A stretch of DNA of 34,850 bases from Chara braunii (GCA_003427395.1 BFEA01000198.1:2311823-2346672); one strand, 5' to 3'; shown: positions 18,986 to 28,384, counted from the stretch's first letter. Notes: a model not told the origin generated them from the sequence alone. Numbers and translations: made by a program.

Positions 18986-19650
18986 ATGAGCTTGTTTATT
19001 GATGAGCCTGAAACACTGTAATGACTGTTGCGTAAGGGTACCTCTTTCAACCCACTGAAGGGCGCCTGATCAGGCCTGCTACTCTGAAAAGCATTTTTGT
19101 TGTTAGTTCAGCAGGTGGTCCTTACTCCTGCCTGAACCATTGCATTTCTACGATCGCTGTGGCTGCCGGGGGGAACATGTCTGGAAATTCCCCTGGACTC
19201 TTCATCTGAATATCGGGATTGACCTGAAGCCATTCGTGAAACTTGAGTTTGTAGTCCTTGGTGAGTGCATTGTTGGACATAAAACATCATGTCAGCTGCT
19301 ACACCCTCACTCTTTCAAAGTGTTTTCCCTAGAAAAGAGGGATGTGAGCGAAGATTTACAAGAAGCCAAACCCAGAAAAATTCAGAGGAGGAGAGGGAAT
19401 GTTTTTCTGAAGGCTTGGACAGCAGGTTGGTCAATAAGTTCTTTTTGTTTTGGTCAATAAGTTCTTTTATGAATACCAGCCGCATTTCTGAGTCGGGCTA
19501 TGGATTCACATTCCACTTCTGGTGTTCTGGGACTTGATGACGTCGGTCGCCCAGGTGGTGTCCTTCCTTCAACGAAGAAAAGAAGAGGTAGAGGGAGGAG
19601 GAGGGGAACAACAAGGGCAGGAGGAAGAGGAAGAAGGCCACTGGGATCAT
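18986..19650. other. No gene seen
   Basis: Mixed sequence. A purine-rich AGGAGGAGG stretch at 19585-19640 (pyrimidine-rich on the minus strand) directly borders the poly(G). Since the neighbouring exon is on the minus strand, this may be its intron or 3' UTR. Confidence 0.4.

Positions 19651-19711
<61 letters not shown>
19651..19711 (+). repeat. Poly(G) tract of 61 bases
   Basis: An uninterrupted homopolymer of 61 G. On the minus strand it is read as polyproline at the end of the exon at 19712-20957. Its exact length, and so the reading frame beyond it, should not be trusted. Confidence 0.9.
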
Positions 19712-19712
<1 letters not shown>

Positions 19713-20957
19713 GAAGGGGATCACACACACCTTCAATGGCTGGATTTCTGGGACCTCAACAACCCTTAGCGGTTTCATCATCTCATTGTATGCGGAAGAC
19801 TGCTGAACAAGTCTTTGCATCAGATCCCTCATTGTGCTGACGATAACCTCGATTGTTGCCTTCTCCTGGTCAAAAGGTGGTGGTGATGGTTCACCTTCTC
19901 CTTCTTGTGATGTTTGGGCATCTGCTCCCACTGCTTGCTTCCCCGCACCATCTTTCCCCTTTTTCCCCTTCGTTGCTTCCCCTTTTTCTCCTCTTGGTGT
20001 ACGAGCTTTCGGCGTCTTGCGGCCCCCTTTTTCTCCTCTTGGTGTACGAGCTTTTGGTGTATTACCGTCTCCATCTCCTGCATCCATCTTCTTCGGATCA
20101 CTTCCCTTCTTAGCATCCTTACTTGCATCTTTCTTGACTTTGTCATCAGCAGTTCCTTCAGTCCCAGCTTTCCCCTGAGCTTGGGATTCAGCTTGCGGTT
20201 GCGCATCCGGAGGCTGGGAAGCCTGGGCTGTGGGATCGGCAGGTGAGGAGGGTCCTGTGGGTTGAGGTTCTGGAGGCGGGGGTGGAGGTGGCGGGGGAGG
20301 GGACGGTCTTACGTACGGGATGTCTATGATCGCAACCTTACGACCATTCTCATGCCATTTGGAGGTCTTTACAAGCTCCTGCAGTTGAGTGACGAGTGGG
20401 GGCGGAGGAGGTTTGCGTGCAGCCTCAGCCGCAGCAGCGCGTAGGGCATCGCTGTCTCTCTTACTGGACATGGACCCTTGTTTCTTTCCTGACACATCCT
20501 TTTTGCCTGAAGCCCCATCTTTTTTGCGTGGTGTGCCAGGTCGGGAGCCACCTCCACCTCCCTCACCCTTCTTTCCACCAGATGTGGCATCTTTCTTGCG
20601 AGGTGTGGTGGGTTTTTTGCCAGCCTTGGTTTGGCCCAAAGGAGACTTGGCACCTTCTCTCATCCCCTCCACGCCTACGGCGCTCGTTACGGAGCCTGTT
20701 GGGGAGAGCACCCCTTCCCCCCCTTGCGCTGCCAGATCGCCACCTTCTGCCAACGGCACCACTGGCTTTGGAGTCTCATCTCTCAGCTGTATCACAGCCC
20801 TGAAAGGGCTGTTCGGCTCCGCCGCCATTGTCGTGAGTGTTGACGCCATGGGCCCCAACCCCGTTACCCAATATACTCTGCTGGCCTCATATAGTGGTAT
20901 TAACTCGCCTATGGCCCTCGCCTCCGCTTGTACTGCTTCATCGGCCTTCAGTGCAAA
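19712..20957 (-). CDS. Proline/lysine-rich exon of an unrecognised gene
   Basis: A minus-strand frame is open from a TAA near 20973 to the poly(C) tract. The first in-frame start is TTG, not ATG. An acceptor-like pyrimidine stretch ends CACTGAAG|GCC at about 20945, so this is probably an internal exon. A donor-like AAG|GTGTGT near 19734 could end it before the poly(C). An ordered N-terminal part (AVQAEARAIGELIPLYEASRV) is followed by Lys/Gly/Ser/Thr-rich sequence with PRKKD repeats. Next come a short conserved-looking block (LVKTSKWHENGRKVAIIDIPYVRP) and a polyproline run, then two copies of TPKARTPRGEKG. An ordered block ATIEVIVSTMRDLMQRLVQQ ends it. The layout resembles scaffold-like or axonemal proteins with Pro/Lys linkers, but I recognise no family. 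Confidence 0.5.
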
Positions 20958-20973
20958 CAATAGAAGGGAATAT

Positions 20974-21519
20974 TACTAAATTAATCCATGCAAGAGTCTT
21001 TCACACTCCAGAACATAATCATTCATTTGGTCACAAACGATTTCATTCAGTGTCAAAAAGAATCATTGTTAGGCACATCTTAGAGGTGCTCATTTAGACA
21101 CACAAGAAGCACAAGTAACGACCAGAACACGCATGAAGTAGACAAAGAAGGAAAATACTTGGAATGGGAAGATGAAAACAGAACAGGAAGGAAAACTTAC
21201 AAAAAACAATGATTATGTGTGTGTGTGCGCGCACGAAATAGGGGGGAAAAAAAATGAATACACAGAGGATGCTGCTTTGTTGTCCGCTCTCCATGCTTTT
21301 TTTTTGGCCCACCTTTCATACTTATAGATATGAGAGGACACCCCGAAGCCGAAGCCGGGTAATGCCCCTGGTATCATCTTTGTATTCAATTTTATAATGA
21401 AAGCTTTGGGCACTGGGCCACTTCTCTTTTTTTTCCCTCTAAACTTACAAAGCGAAAAGCGGTCCCTTGCGTGACGCTAGCGAGGATATGAGTCCTCGGG
21501 ATGCCCGTATGGCCCCCAC
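20974..21519. other. No gene seen; probable intron of the minus-strand gene
   Basis: A-rich on the plus strand (pyrimidine-rich on the minus strand) with a short (GT) run at 21218-21228. No domain-bearing frame. Confidence 0.4.
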
Positions 21520-22090
21520 TGCAAGCATTGAGCCCGCCCTAAGTGAAGCGGGCCCTCTACCTCCAAAAGGCCTGAATATTGCAAAATTTGCCAGCCCTGG
21601 TGGGCGCCAGACAGTTACCACGCTCCAGTTGGTTACAGGGCGCCACATGTGTGACCAAGGCCATGAGCCTTCTAGGCTCTTCCAGATAGCAACGTGGAAG
21701 GAGGCCTAATCAGATTGCTGCAAACACTTAAATATCGTGGCATACCTGGGTGTCCCTAACTGCATCGGGCCCAGGCCAGTATCTGAACTGGCCCTGGGGC
21801 GCACACACTTTGGTCCAACTGGAAGCTACTAGAAAATCCCATGAGCAGGCACAGGAAGACAGAAGCTGCCAGCACTTTCCACAAAGGAAAGTGCCTTCCT
21901 CGTGGTGAGGCATTCTGGCCGTGTGCTTGCTGGCGACAGTGCTGCTGGTTTGAGCGCTGGAGGCCGCTGGTAGGCTAGAGGCTGGAGGTTGCACATGGGC
22001 GCAGGAGGGAAGGTGGGCGCTGCTGGAGGCAGCACCAGTACCCAGCCATAGCCGGGCTTGGGGAAGGAGAAGCCAGTGGAGGTGGTGGTG
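21520..22090 (-). repeat. Dispersed repeat, copy 2 (possible solo LTR), inverted
   Basis: Partner of 14820-15400 in reverse orientation. A GAGAGGTGATGTGA unit is duplicated just beyond it (22158-22193), and GA-rich sequence lies at 22100-22120. Confidence 0.55.
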
Positions 22091-22193
22091 GTCTTTGTGG
22101 AGAGAGAGAGGAAGAGAGAGAGCTGTGGGTGAGATGAGGATGAGCATTGAGAGGGTGAGTGAGAGAGGTGATGTGAGAGAGGTGATGTGAGAG

Positions 22194-22676
22194 GACATAC
22201 CTGGTCCTGGCGGACGTCTGATGGGTCGACATCTGCATGTACCCTGGTTGCTGCTGCTGATGTCAACAGGCTGCTTCGCCAGGGTAGTAGGCTAGCGTAG
22301 TAGCTGTATGATCGTAGTCTGGGTGCTGAGCGCCGGTAGGGGAAAGAGGTTCAAGTACATTGTTGATGGTGGCGAGAGAAGGCTGTCATTGACATTCGCA
22401 ATCGCTTGGTTCTCCTGGGTGAAATATCAGTGCATTTCTGATTTTTGGACAGCTCACGACTATCTGGCTCACAATGTAATGTTGCAATTTGGATTTTGTC
22501 ATTTCACTATTGCTCATTTTCCCTGCACGCTCTTCGTGGGCCCGAGAAATTCGTGGAGGGAGGCATGTGTGCCACAGCGCGGTTGGGAAGTTTTGACTCA
22601 GCGGGGCGCCGCTTCAGTTTTGTTTGAAAGAAGTACATAGCAGTCTGATGTGGATGGCAAAAGACATGATGTCGGG
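22194..22676. other. No gene seen
   Basis: Two overlapping plus frames of up to 110 codons (22308-22640) show no recognised motif and start at non-ATG or weak starts. Nothing else is visible. Confidence 0.4.
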
Positions 22677-22702
22677 GCAAATACCCTTGTCAGGGTATTT
22701 GC
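22677..22702. other. Perfect 11-bp hairpin, TGTC loop
   Basis: GCAAATACCCT (22677-22687) pairs exactly with AGGGTATTTGC (22692-22702). Confidence 0.85.
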
Positions 22703-22896
22703 TGCGGATTTAAACGCCAGACGCTGTCCGACTCTTTTCGTTGAATTGAAGGACTTGATGAGACTGATGTTGCCAGAAATCTATTCAAACTAAGCCTATG
22801 ATCGAGAGATTAAAACTTTTGAACCTTAGTTCGGACACCTGCGGCGTCCAACTGTATTGGCGGTAGATGGCAGTGTCTGGGAACGTTAAAGCTAGA

Positions 22897-22964
22897 CCTA
22901 TCCTACCTAAAATAATATCGCGCGGCTGCTAAGCCGCGCGATTCAGGGCCTTAGTAGGCATAGG
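22897..22964. other. Large composite hairpin
   Basis: An inner perfect stem ATCGCGCGGCT/AGCCGCGCGAT (22917-22927 with 22932-22942, loop GCTA) is enclosed by an outer stem, 22897-22910 with 22951-22964. The outer stem has 13 pairs interrupted by one bulge on each side. It is GC-rich and stands out from its flank. Confidence 0.75.
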
Positions 22965-23181
22965 AGAGTGGTCGCGTCGGGTAAGGGACCACGGCGAGGG
23001 AGAGAAGGGTTACTTATTCTTTTGGGCTGTGAGATCTAACTCCGCGTCGGGGCCCGACACCGGATTCGCGGCTAAAAAGGTGCCTTGTCGGGCCACCGGG
23101 CCGAGTTCAAGCCGGTTAGGTAGCAGGGCGCCAACTTTAGCAGGGCGAGGTAGGGCTAAACCTGCCTAGGCCTAAGATGAC

Positions 23182-23259
23182 TAGCCTACTGGGCCGCAAC
23201 CCTTCAAATAGAAGGGTTGCAGGCATAACTCCTGTGATAGGAGGTAGCCCAGTAGGTTA
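23182..23259. other. Predicted three-way junction (78 nt)
   Basis: P1 pairs 23182-23194 with 23247-23259 (13 bp, one G-T). P2 is GCAACCCTTC/GAAGGGTTGC (23196-23205 with 23211-23220), loop AAATA. P3 is CTCCT/AGGAG (23229-23233 with 23239-23243), loop GTGAT. The joining strands are 1, 8 and 3 nt. No known RNA family was recognised. Confidence 0.7.
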
Positions 23260-23557
23260 CAATACCGAACTTTCACCTGACAGATATCGAGATCAAATCC
23301 GACAGGTCGCACCTTTGGGTTGACTCCCTTTTGGAGCTGGCCGCCTTACCGGCTATCGGCACGGTCGATTTCGATCGTCGATAAAAAAGATCGCGCGGCT
23401 GAGATCGGCTGTGCAGTTCAACATGGTCTGCGCTTTCAAGGATGACACGCATAAATCGAGAAATGGTAAAAAAAAAACATTTCGATCCCAGCAGGGATCG
23501 AGCTCGGGTCTGTATTTCAGCGTTCGTGGAGATTCGAGAGAGGAAAACGGAAGGGGG

Positions 23558-23590
<33 letters not shown>

Positions 23591-23952
23591 AACCTAAGAT
23601 GGGAAGCAACAGGTGGCATTACAAGAAGTGTCTGGGGCGTTTCAAGCCCCAGTGCACTAGATAGTCGAAAACGGGCGACCGTTTTTTTTGCAGCTGCAAG
23701 GTAAGTTTCTTTTTTTCTTTTTCTTTTTCTTTTGATTTTCTTTTCTTCTTTGTTTTTAGATTTCTTCTTTTAGATTCATCTTAGATTTCTCTTTATTTAG
23801 ATTTGTTTTTAGATTCTTTAATCTCTTTTGTTTTTTTCTTTCTCGTTTTGGTCGTGAATTTCCTGAACGTGCCCGTTCGTTTTGACGAATGGGCTGGACA
23901 GACATTTGCAGAACGAGCAAATCGAACGAATCTACTGCTGAAAGTGAGACTA
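23260..23952. other. No gene seen; repeats and a splice-donor-like site
   Basis: The word GATCGCGCGGCTG near 23389 echoes the 22917 hairpin. A diverged SINE-like head (minus) lies near 23484-23530, and poly(A) at 23560-23589. A perfect donor-type AAG|GTAAGT at 23701 leads into a long T-rich stretch. Confidence 0.4.
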
Positions 23953-24034
23953 TACACTGTAGTACTACTACCACTACTACTAGTAGTACTACTACTACCA
24001 CTACTACTACTATTACTACTACTACTACTACTAC
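23953..24034 (+). repeat. (TAC)n microsatellite
   Basis: About 25 imperfect TAC/ACT units. Frames through it encode runs of Leu, Thr or Val and are not genes. Confidence 0.9.
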
Positions 24035-24109
24035 GTGTGAGAGAAAGAAAGAGAGGGAGAGAGAGGAGGCCTACCTAACGGTTGGCTTTCTGCTGTATCC
24101 GTCGGCAAG

Positions 24110-24132
24110 ATGAGCAACGCGCTGGCGAACAG
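24110..24132 (+). CDS. Possible first coding exon ending in a splice donor
   Basis: ATG at 24110 opens seven codons (MSNALAN) and meets AACAG|GTAAGTTTTCTTTTC, a consensus donor followed by a T-rich intron-like stretch. The LINE copy at 24219 would lie in that intron. It is too short to identify, and the pattern could be chance. Confidence 0.25.
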
Positions 24133-24218
24133 GTAAGTTTTCTTTTCTTCTTTTTTGTTTTGTTTTTCTTAGTTATCGTTAGATTCTTTTCAAATTTTTA
24201 TGTTTATTTGTTTTTCTG

Positions 24219-25046
24219 AGATACGTAAATAGACAGCTCCTTACCCCGATACGCTGGTTCAGCGACACCAAGTGCAAGCCGACAAAAATTACATCGCTAC
24301 AATGGCAAATGTTGCATCGGTGCCTGCCAACCAACAACTGGTTGATTGACCACACACAACTAGAACAGCAAGGTCGGGCCCTTCCCTGGTGCTCTTGGTG
24401 TTTGTTGGGTTTTTCGGGCAGAAAAAGAACAGAAACCATTGAGCACATATTCCTTCAGTGCCCCGCAGCCGTACTAACTTGGAGGTGGTGGGACAGGGTG
24501 TGGCAGCAAATGGTTCCCGGGCAAGTGTGGCCATGGGACTGGCGTGCCATCCTAACAGGCCATTATCCTCCCTTTCAAAACGACATATTCGTGTCCAACA
24601 TGTTTCATCTATCCCGCAAAACGATCCTATGGGTCCTATGGTGGCAAAGATGCACGCTAACTATGGACCAAGTTTAGGTAGAAGGAGAGGAAAGGATGGA
24701 ACAACTCAAAACACACTTCCAATTGAAACTCTCACATAAGTGGAACTCAATGAAGCAATCTCTTGCTAACCTCCACAGCCCTAAGGATATCCGGGCACGC
24801 CTGCTACAGTTTTCCAAAGAATGGTTAGGTGGTGACCGAGAAGGGTGGGTGGCGGAGGTGTGCTGGTCTGGGACCTGGAGTGAAGAGGGAGGGGGAGAGG
24901 TCAGCCAGGGGGAGGTAGTGACTAGGGACTACAGACTCAGATTCAAGGACTGGCTGACAATAGACCCCAGTATCCCTATGAGACCTGCAGAAGAATTCCC
25001 CGACCCTTTCCCCCCCCACCCACAATCCCTGGAAGCATACCTGTAA
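24219..25046 (+). pseudogene. LINE ORF2 C-terminus (zf-RVT region), copy B
   Basis: The frame starts inside the protein (RYVNRQLLTPIRWFSDTK..). It carries the zinc-binding block that follows RT in plant LINEs: W-Q-M-L-H-R-C-L-P-T-N-N-W, then CSWC, then TIEHIFLQCP and a Trp-rich helix. An in-frame TAG at 24675-24677 interrupts it. The same frame continues EQLKTHFQLKLSHKWNSMKQ through to a natural-looking TAA at 25044-25046. The tail TRDYRLRFKDWL..EEFPDPFPP is shared with copy A (9672-9865). The endonuclease and RT domains are missing, so the copy is 5'-truncated, as LINE insertions commonly are. Confidence 0.85.
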
Positions 25047-25129
25047 CCCATCGGTTAATCTTTCCTTCCCTTCCTCCCCCGCCTCACCTGATGCAGCATA
25101 AAAAGACATAAGAAGAGTAACAGAGAAAG

Positions 25130-25507
25130 GGTTCTGCTAGAAGACCGGAAAGTACCACTGGTGCCCCCCAGTGGTTCTTCCCGGGCCCCAGTCTTGGCAT
25201 GCACAGGAAACAAAGCTCCTGCAGCAGAAACACAGTTTGGTACAGGGTGAGGCGGCCTTCAGGGAGAAGACTTGGACGTCAATAGCAGAAATTCGGCGCC
25301 TGGTATAGGGTGACACAGAAAAGGTTCTGCTAGAAGACCGGAAAGTACCACTGGTGCCCCCCAGCGGTTCTTCCCGGGCCCCAGTCGTGACATGCAAAGG
25401 AAAAAAAGCTCCTGCAGCAGAAACACAGTCTGGTACAGGGTGAGGCGGCCTTCAGGGAGAAGACTTGGACGTCAGTAGTAGAAATTTGGCGCCTGGTATA
25501 GGGTGAA
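25130..25507 (+). repeat. 193-bp tandem duplication inside the LINE 3' UTR
   Basis: GGTTCTGCTAGAAGACCGG starts at 25130 and again at 25323, and both copies run to GGCGCCTGGTATAGGGTGA. Only a handful of differences separate them, so the duplication is younger than the divergence from copy A. Confidence 0.9.
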
Positions 25508-25804
25508 GAGGTCGCACTCCCAGCAGTTCTTCAGCAGGCTTTTTCTCTCAATTGATTCTCTAAAACCCTGCTCAGTTAAGCCCCTGGACCCCAGGGCATT
25601 CGAAGCTGGCAAGGGTTGCATGTACCAATTTTTTCTGAAGTTTCATTTCGATGACCTGCACAGTCAATCCCCTGTTTTCAGGGTAATCAATGCTTGCAGG
25701 AATCTTCTACTTATTTTTCTGGTGATTTTTTGTACTCATTCTGTATATGGGACGTTGGACCCGCTTTCCAGCAGGTGATGCTCCCCACCAATAGATGGAG
25801 TCCC

Positions 25805-25854
25805 TCCCTGGGGTAGTGGCGACTGCTCTTATCAGCACCACTACCACCAGGGGG
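25805..25854 (+). other. 3'-terminal stem-loop of LINE copy B
   Basis: CCCTGG.GGTAGTGG pairs with CCACTACC.CCAGGG (8 + 6 bp, one bulged T) around the loop CTGCTCTTATCAG. It lies 9 bases before the poly(A). Confidence 0.75.
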
Positions 25855-25885
25855 TGTTTTTCAAAAAAAAAAAAAAAAAAAAAAA

Positions 25886-26322
25886 CCATTTGACGGGTTG
25901 CAATTGCTGCGCCTGTTCGTTTGAAGAAACGGGTTGCAGCACTCATGGCGCGCCCGAACCTGGCGCAGTTCGGTCTGGGTACGAGCGCGCGGGGGCAGAG
26001 GAAAAGTAGACCTTGTCGAGCTTGACACTAGTTGGACTGAAGTGCCCCGCCCCCTTTGCTGCTAAGCAACGGGCTGGCCCCCTCACAGGGAAACGAAGGA
26101 GGGGGGTAAAAAGGAAAAAAAAAGGGGGGGAATAAGAAAAGAAAAGGAAAAGAAAGAGATGGGAAGAAAGGAAAGAGTAAGAAACGGCCACGTAGGTGGC
26201 TGCGGGTTCAGGGTAGATACAGGGATCGACAGAAGAAGAAGAGGAGAGGAAGGAGAAACGGTCCCGAATATGGTCGTGGTCGTGGAACAGGTGCAACCCC
26301 CAAAAGGTTCTAGGGGATGATG
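25886..26322. other. No gene seen
   Basis: TGCGCCTGTTCGTTTGAA (about 25908) is repeated almost exactly at 26327 (TGCGCCTGTTCAGTTGAA). The two occurrences bracket purine-rich low-complexity DNA. No coding frame with a motif. Confidence 0.4.
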
Positions 26323-26729
26323 GGACTGCGCCTGTTCAGTTGAACATGCAGTCCTGAAATGGCTGAGTACAGCCATTTCCAAAAGCACCTGGCCTGGGAA
26401 AATGGCCAGGTACTCCTGGGGGTTGATGACCTTGGTTCCCCTAGGGAAAAACCAAGGCTCCTAGCTCCTGGCCGTTGATTTAGATCAAGGGCCAGAAGCA
26501 CTGAATTTTGCTTGGTAGTGGGCAAAGTAGCTGCCCACAAGCCTTCTGCTGGCTATAAAAGCCAGCACTCCACCCAACAGCCTCACACTTGTGGGTTCTT
26601 GGCAGAAAAATCCTTGGCAGCTTTGAGAAAAGTCCTCCCAGAGCACCCTTTAAGCCGTAATTCCCTCCTCAGAGAAATCAGGAACAGACCCACTCCTCTG
26701 GAATCCAAGGAGTGGGTTAGAAATCTGTT
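26323..26729. other. Array of eight consecutive hairpins
   Basis: Perfect or near-perfect stems follow one another. 26323-26354: GGACTGC/GCAGTCC with inner GTTC/GAAC. 26356-26379: GAAATGGCTG/CAGCCATTTC. 26387-26411: ACCTGGCC/GGCCAGGT. 26430-26457: CCTTGGTTCCC/GGGAA..CCAAGG. 26468-26495: CTGGCC and TTGAT. 26518-26538: GTGGGCA/TGCCCAC. 26548-26566: GCTGGCT/AGCCAGC, loop ATAAA. 26682-26729: GAACAGA with CCCACTCCT/AGGAGTGGG. TATAAAA at 26554-26560 spans the seventh loop. Confidence 0.75.
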
Positions 26730-27446
26730 CATCGAGCATTTAATTGAACCTACGTTTTGGCTTTTAGGCCCGTACGACCAGAAGTCCTGTGTAGGTAGAA
26801 AAAACAGGCCATTTTCCAAACAGACACTTTCTTGATTTCTACTGGTGGCTTCACATCTAACAGCAGGAGGTGAGGCCTGGCATTCCACTCTACATCCCAA
26901 ACTCCCATCTTCCTCCTCGCGTGTCGGTTCAAACTAAGGTCAAGTTGGAAAGGATGGGTTCAGATCCTGTCTGAGGGAGTTACTGAGCCAGGTTTCAGGA
27001 CACCAAGGGGAAAACGCCGCCACGTTTTACATCTGCATGATACCTCGGCACCTAACGACAACGAAGATCTGCTCCTGACGGCAACAACACACCGACACTC
27101 GAGAGCATTGACTTATTCACTTGACACTCCAACAATAGACTATCCCCAATCTTGTCGATGCGATTTCTGCTGGCGATATAGCTGCTACCCCCGCTAGTGG
27201 AGCCCCACCATCCGCTTCACGACTGATCTGTAAGATCTGCCATGGATTTTCTTGCACTCACCCCACCTCTTCCTGCGCTATCAGGTTTCCGCGGTATGTT
27301 GCTGCCACTTCTTCTTCCCTCTATTTTCCCACCTGCACAAAACCTGTCATCCCCTACCTGCGTTCATTTCTTTCTTTCCGATCCCTGTATCTGTCTCCTG
27401 CTACTGGGTTTCCCGTCGTAATAGAATAATGATAATAGAAAGGCCT
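26730..27446. other. No gene seen
   Basis: Mixed unique-looking sequence. A frame to 26835 and another at 27252-27464 carry no recognised motif. Confidence 0.4.
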
Positions 27447-28190
27447 ACGATACTTGGCTCTTGAGGCCGAGGTCGCCGGTTCGAATTCGTGCTTGCACGG
27501 AGGATGGCTGAGGCCCAGAGGTACTGATCGAATGACATTGGAAAGCTCCCGTGAACTGGCGGGCAGTTAAAGTCCCGCATAAGTGAGCGGGCTATACTAC
27601 CGATGGGGGTCATGTGCTACTTGGAGCGAAGTGTGCGGTGATTGCCAGCGTCCGTGTGGTGTTGTGTGTGGTGTGCGTTGAGTGTGGACACTACAGCCTT
27701 GCAGGGGTGGGGCGGATATCACGGCCGGTATGGTTCCGCTTTTGAACACCGTGTCCTGGCTGTAGTGGTTACGATACTTGGCTCTTGAGGCCGAGGTCGC
27801 CGGTTCGAATTCGTGCTTGCACGGAGGAGGCCTGAGGCCCAGAGGTACTGATCAATGACATTGGAAAGCTCCCGTGAACTGGCGGACAGTTAAAGTCCCG
27901 CATAAGTGAGCGGGCTATACTACTGATGGGGGTCATGTGCTACTTGGAGCGAAGTGTGCGGTATTGCCAGCATCCGTGTGGTGTTGTGTGTGGTGTGCGT
28001 TGAGTGTGGACACTACAGCCTTGCAGGGGTGGGGCGGATATCACGGCCGGTATGGTTTCACTTTTGAACACCATGTCCTGGCTGTAGTGGTTACGATACT
28101 TGGCTCTTGAGGCCGAGGTCGCCGGCTCAAATTCGTGCTTGCACGGAGGAGGGCTGAGGCCCAGAGGTACTGATCCAATGACACTGAAAG
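27447..28190 (+). repeat. 323-bp tandem repeat with tRNA-like head, 2.3 copies
   Basis: ACGATACTTGGCTCTTGAGG starts at 27447, 27771 and 28093 (periods 324 and 322). Before copies two and three the sequence reads TGGCTGTAGTGGTTACGA. Together with GCCGGTTCGAATTC this gives Pol III A and B boxes about 35 nt apart, resembling a Glu/Gln-type tRNA. Copies differ at few positions. No full acceptor stem can be drawn. Confidence 0.85.
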
Positions 28191-28384
28191 GCTGGCCTGT
28201 CAAGATTCAACAGGTAGTTGAATTGGCTGGGATTTAAAATTTTAAACCTTAAAAGAATTAGCCCTCATAAAAATAAATGAACAAATATATAAAACTCAAG
28301 CATGAAACTGGCAATATGTTTTATTCATTTTCATTGACTTGGATTTGGTTTGAAATATCAAAGCATTCAGGAAATTGACGAGTA
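28191..28384. other. AT-rich spacer
   Basis: Contains the palindrome TTTAAAATTTTAAA near 28235. No gene. Confidence 0.5.

Larger units (their letters stand above)
25047..25885 (+). mobile_element. LINE 3' UTR and poly(A), copy B
   Basis: It runs from the ORF2 stop to a poly(A) of 23 at 25863-25885. It contains a 193-bp tandem duplication (25130-25507), two CTGGAC/CAGGG-type blocks (near 25565 and 25665), TCTGTATATGGGACG, CCAGCAGGTGATGCTCCCC and the terminal stem-loop. The block order matches copy A except for the duplications. Confidence 0.8.

Noticed and set aside
20958-20960. TTG as the start codon of the minus-strand proline-rich frame
   Set aside because: Non-ATG starts are not expected for a nuclear gene; a splice acceptor just inside the frame explains the open edge better.
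22308-22640. 110-codon plus-strand frame
   Set aside because: No motif, no start context, and a second overlapping frame is equally open.
27740-27830. A genuine tRNA gene
   Set aside because: A and B boxes are present, but no acceptor stem closes around them and the same sequence is tandemly repeated; a tRNA-derived repeat fits better.
27447-28190. CRISPR-like array
   Set aside because: The units are 323 bp tandem repeats with no short repeat-spacer pattern, in a eukaryotic context.
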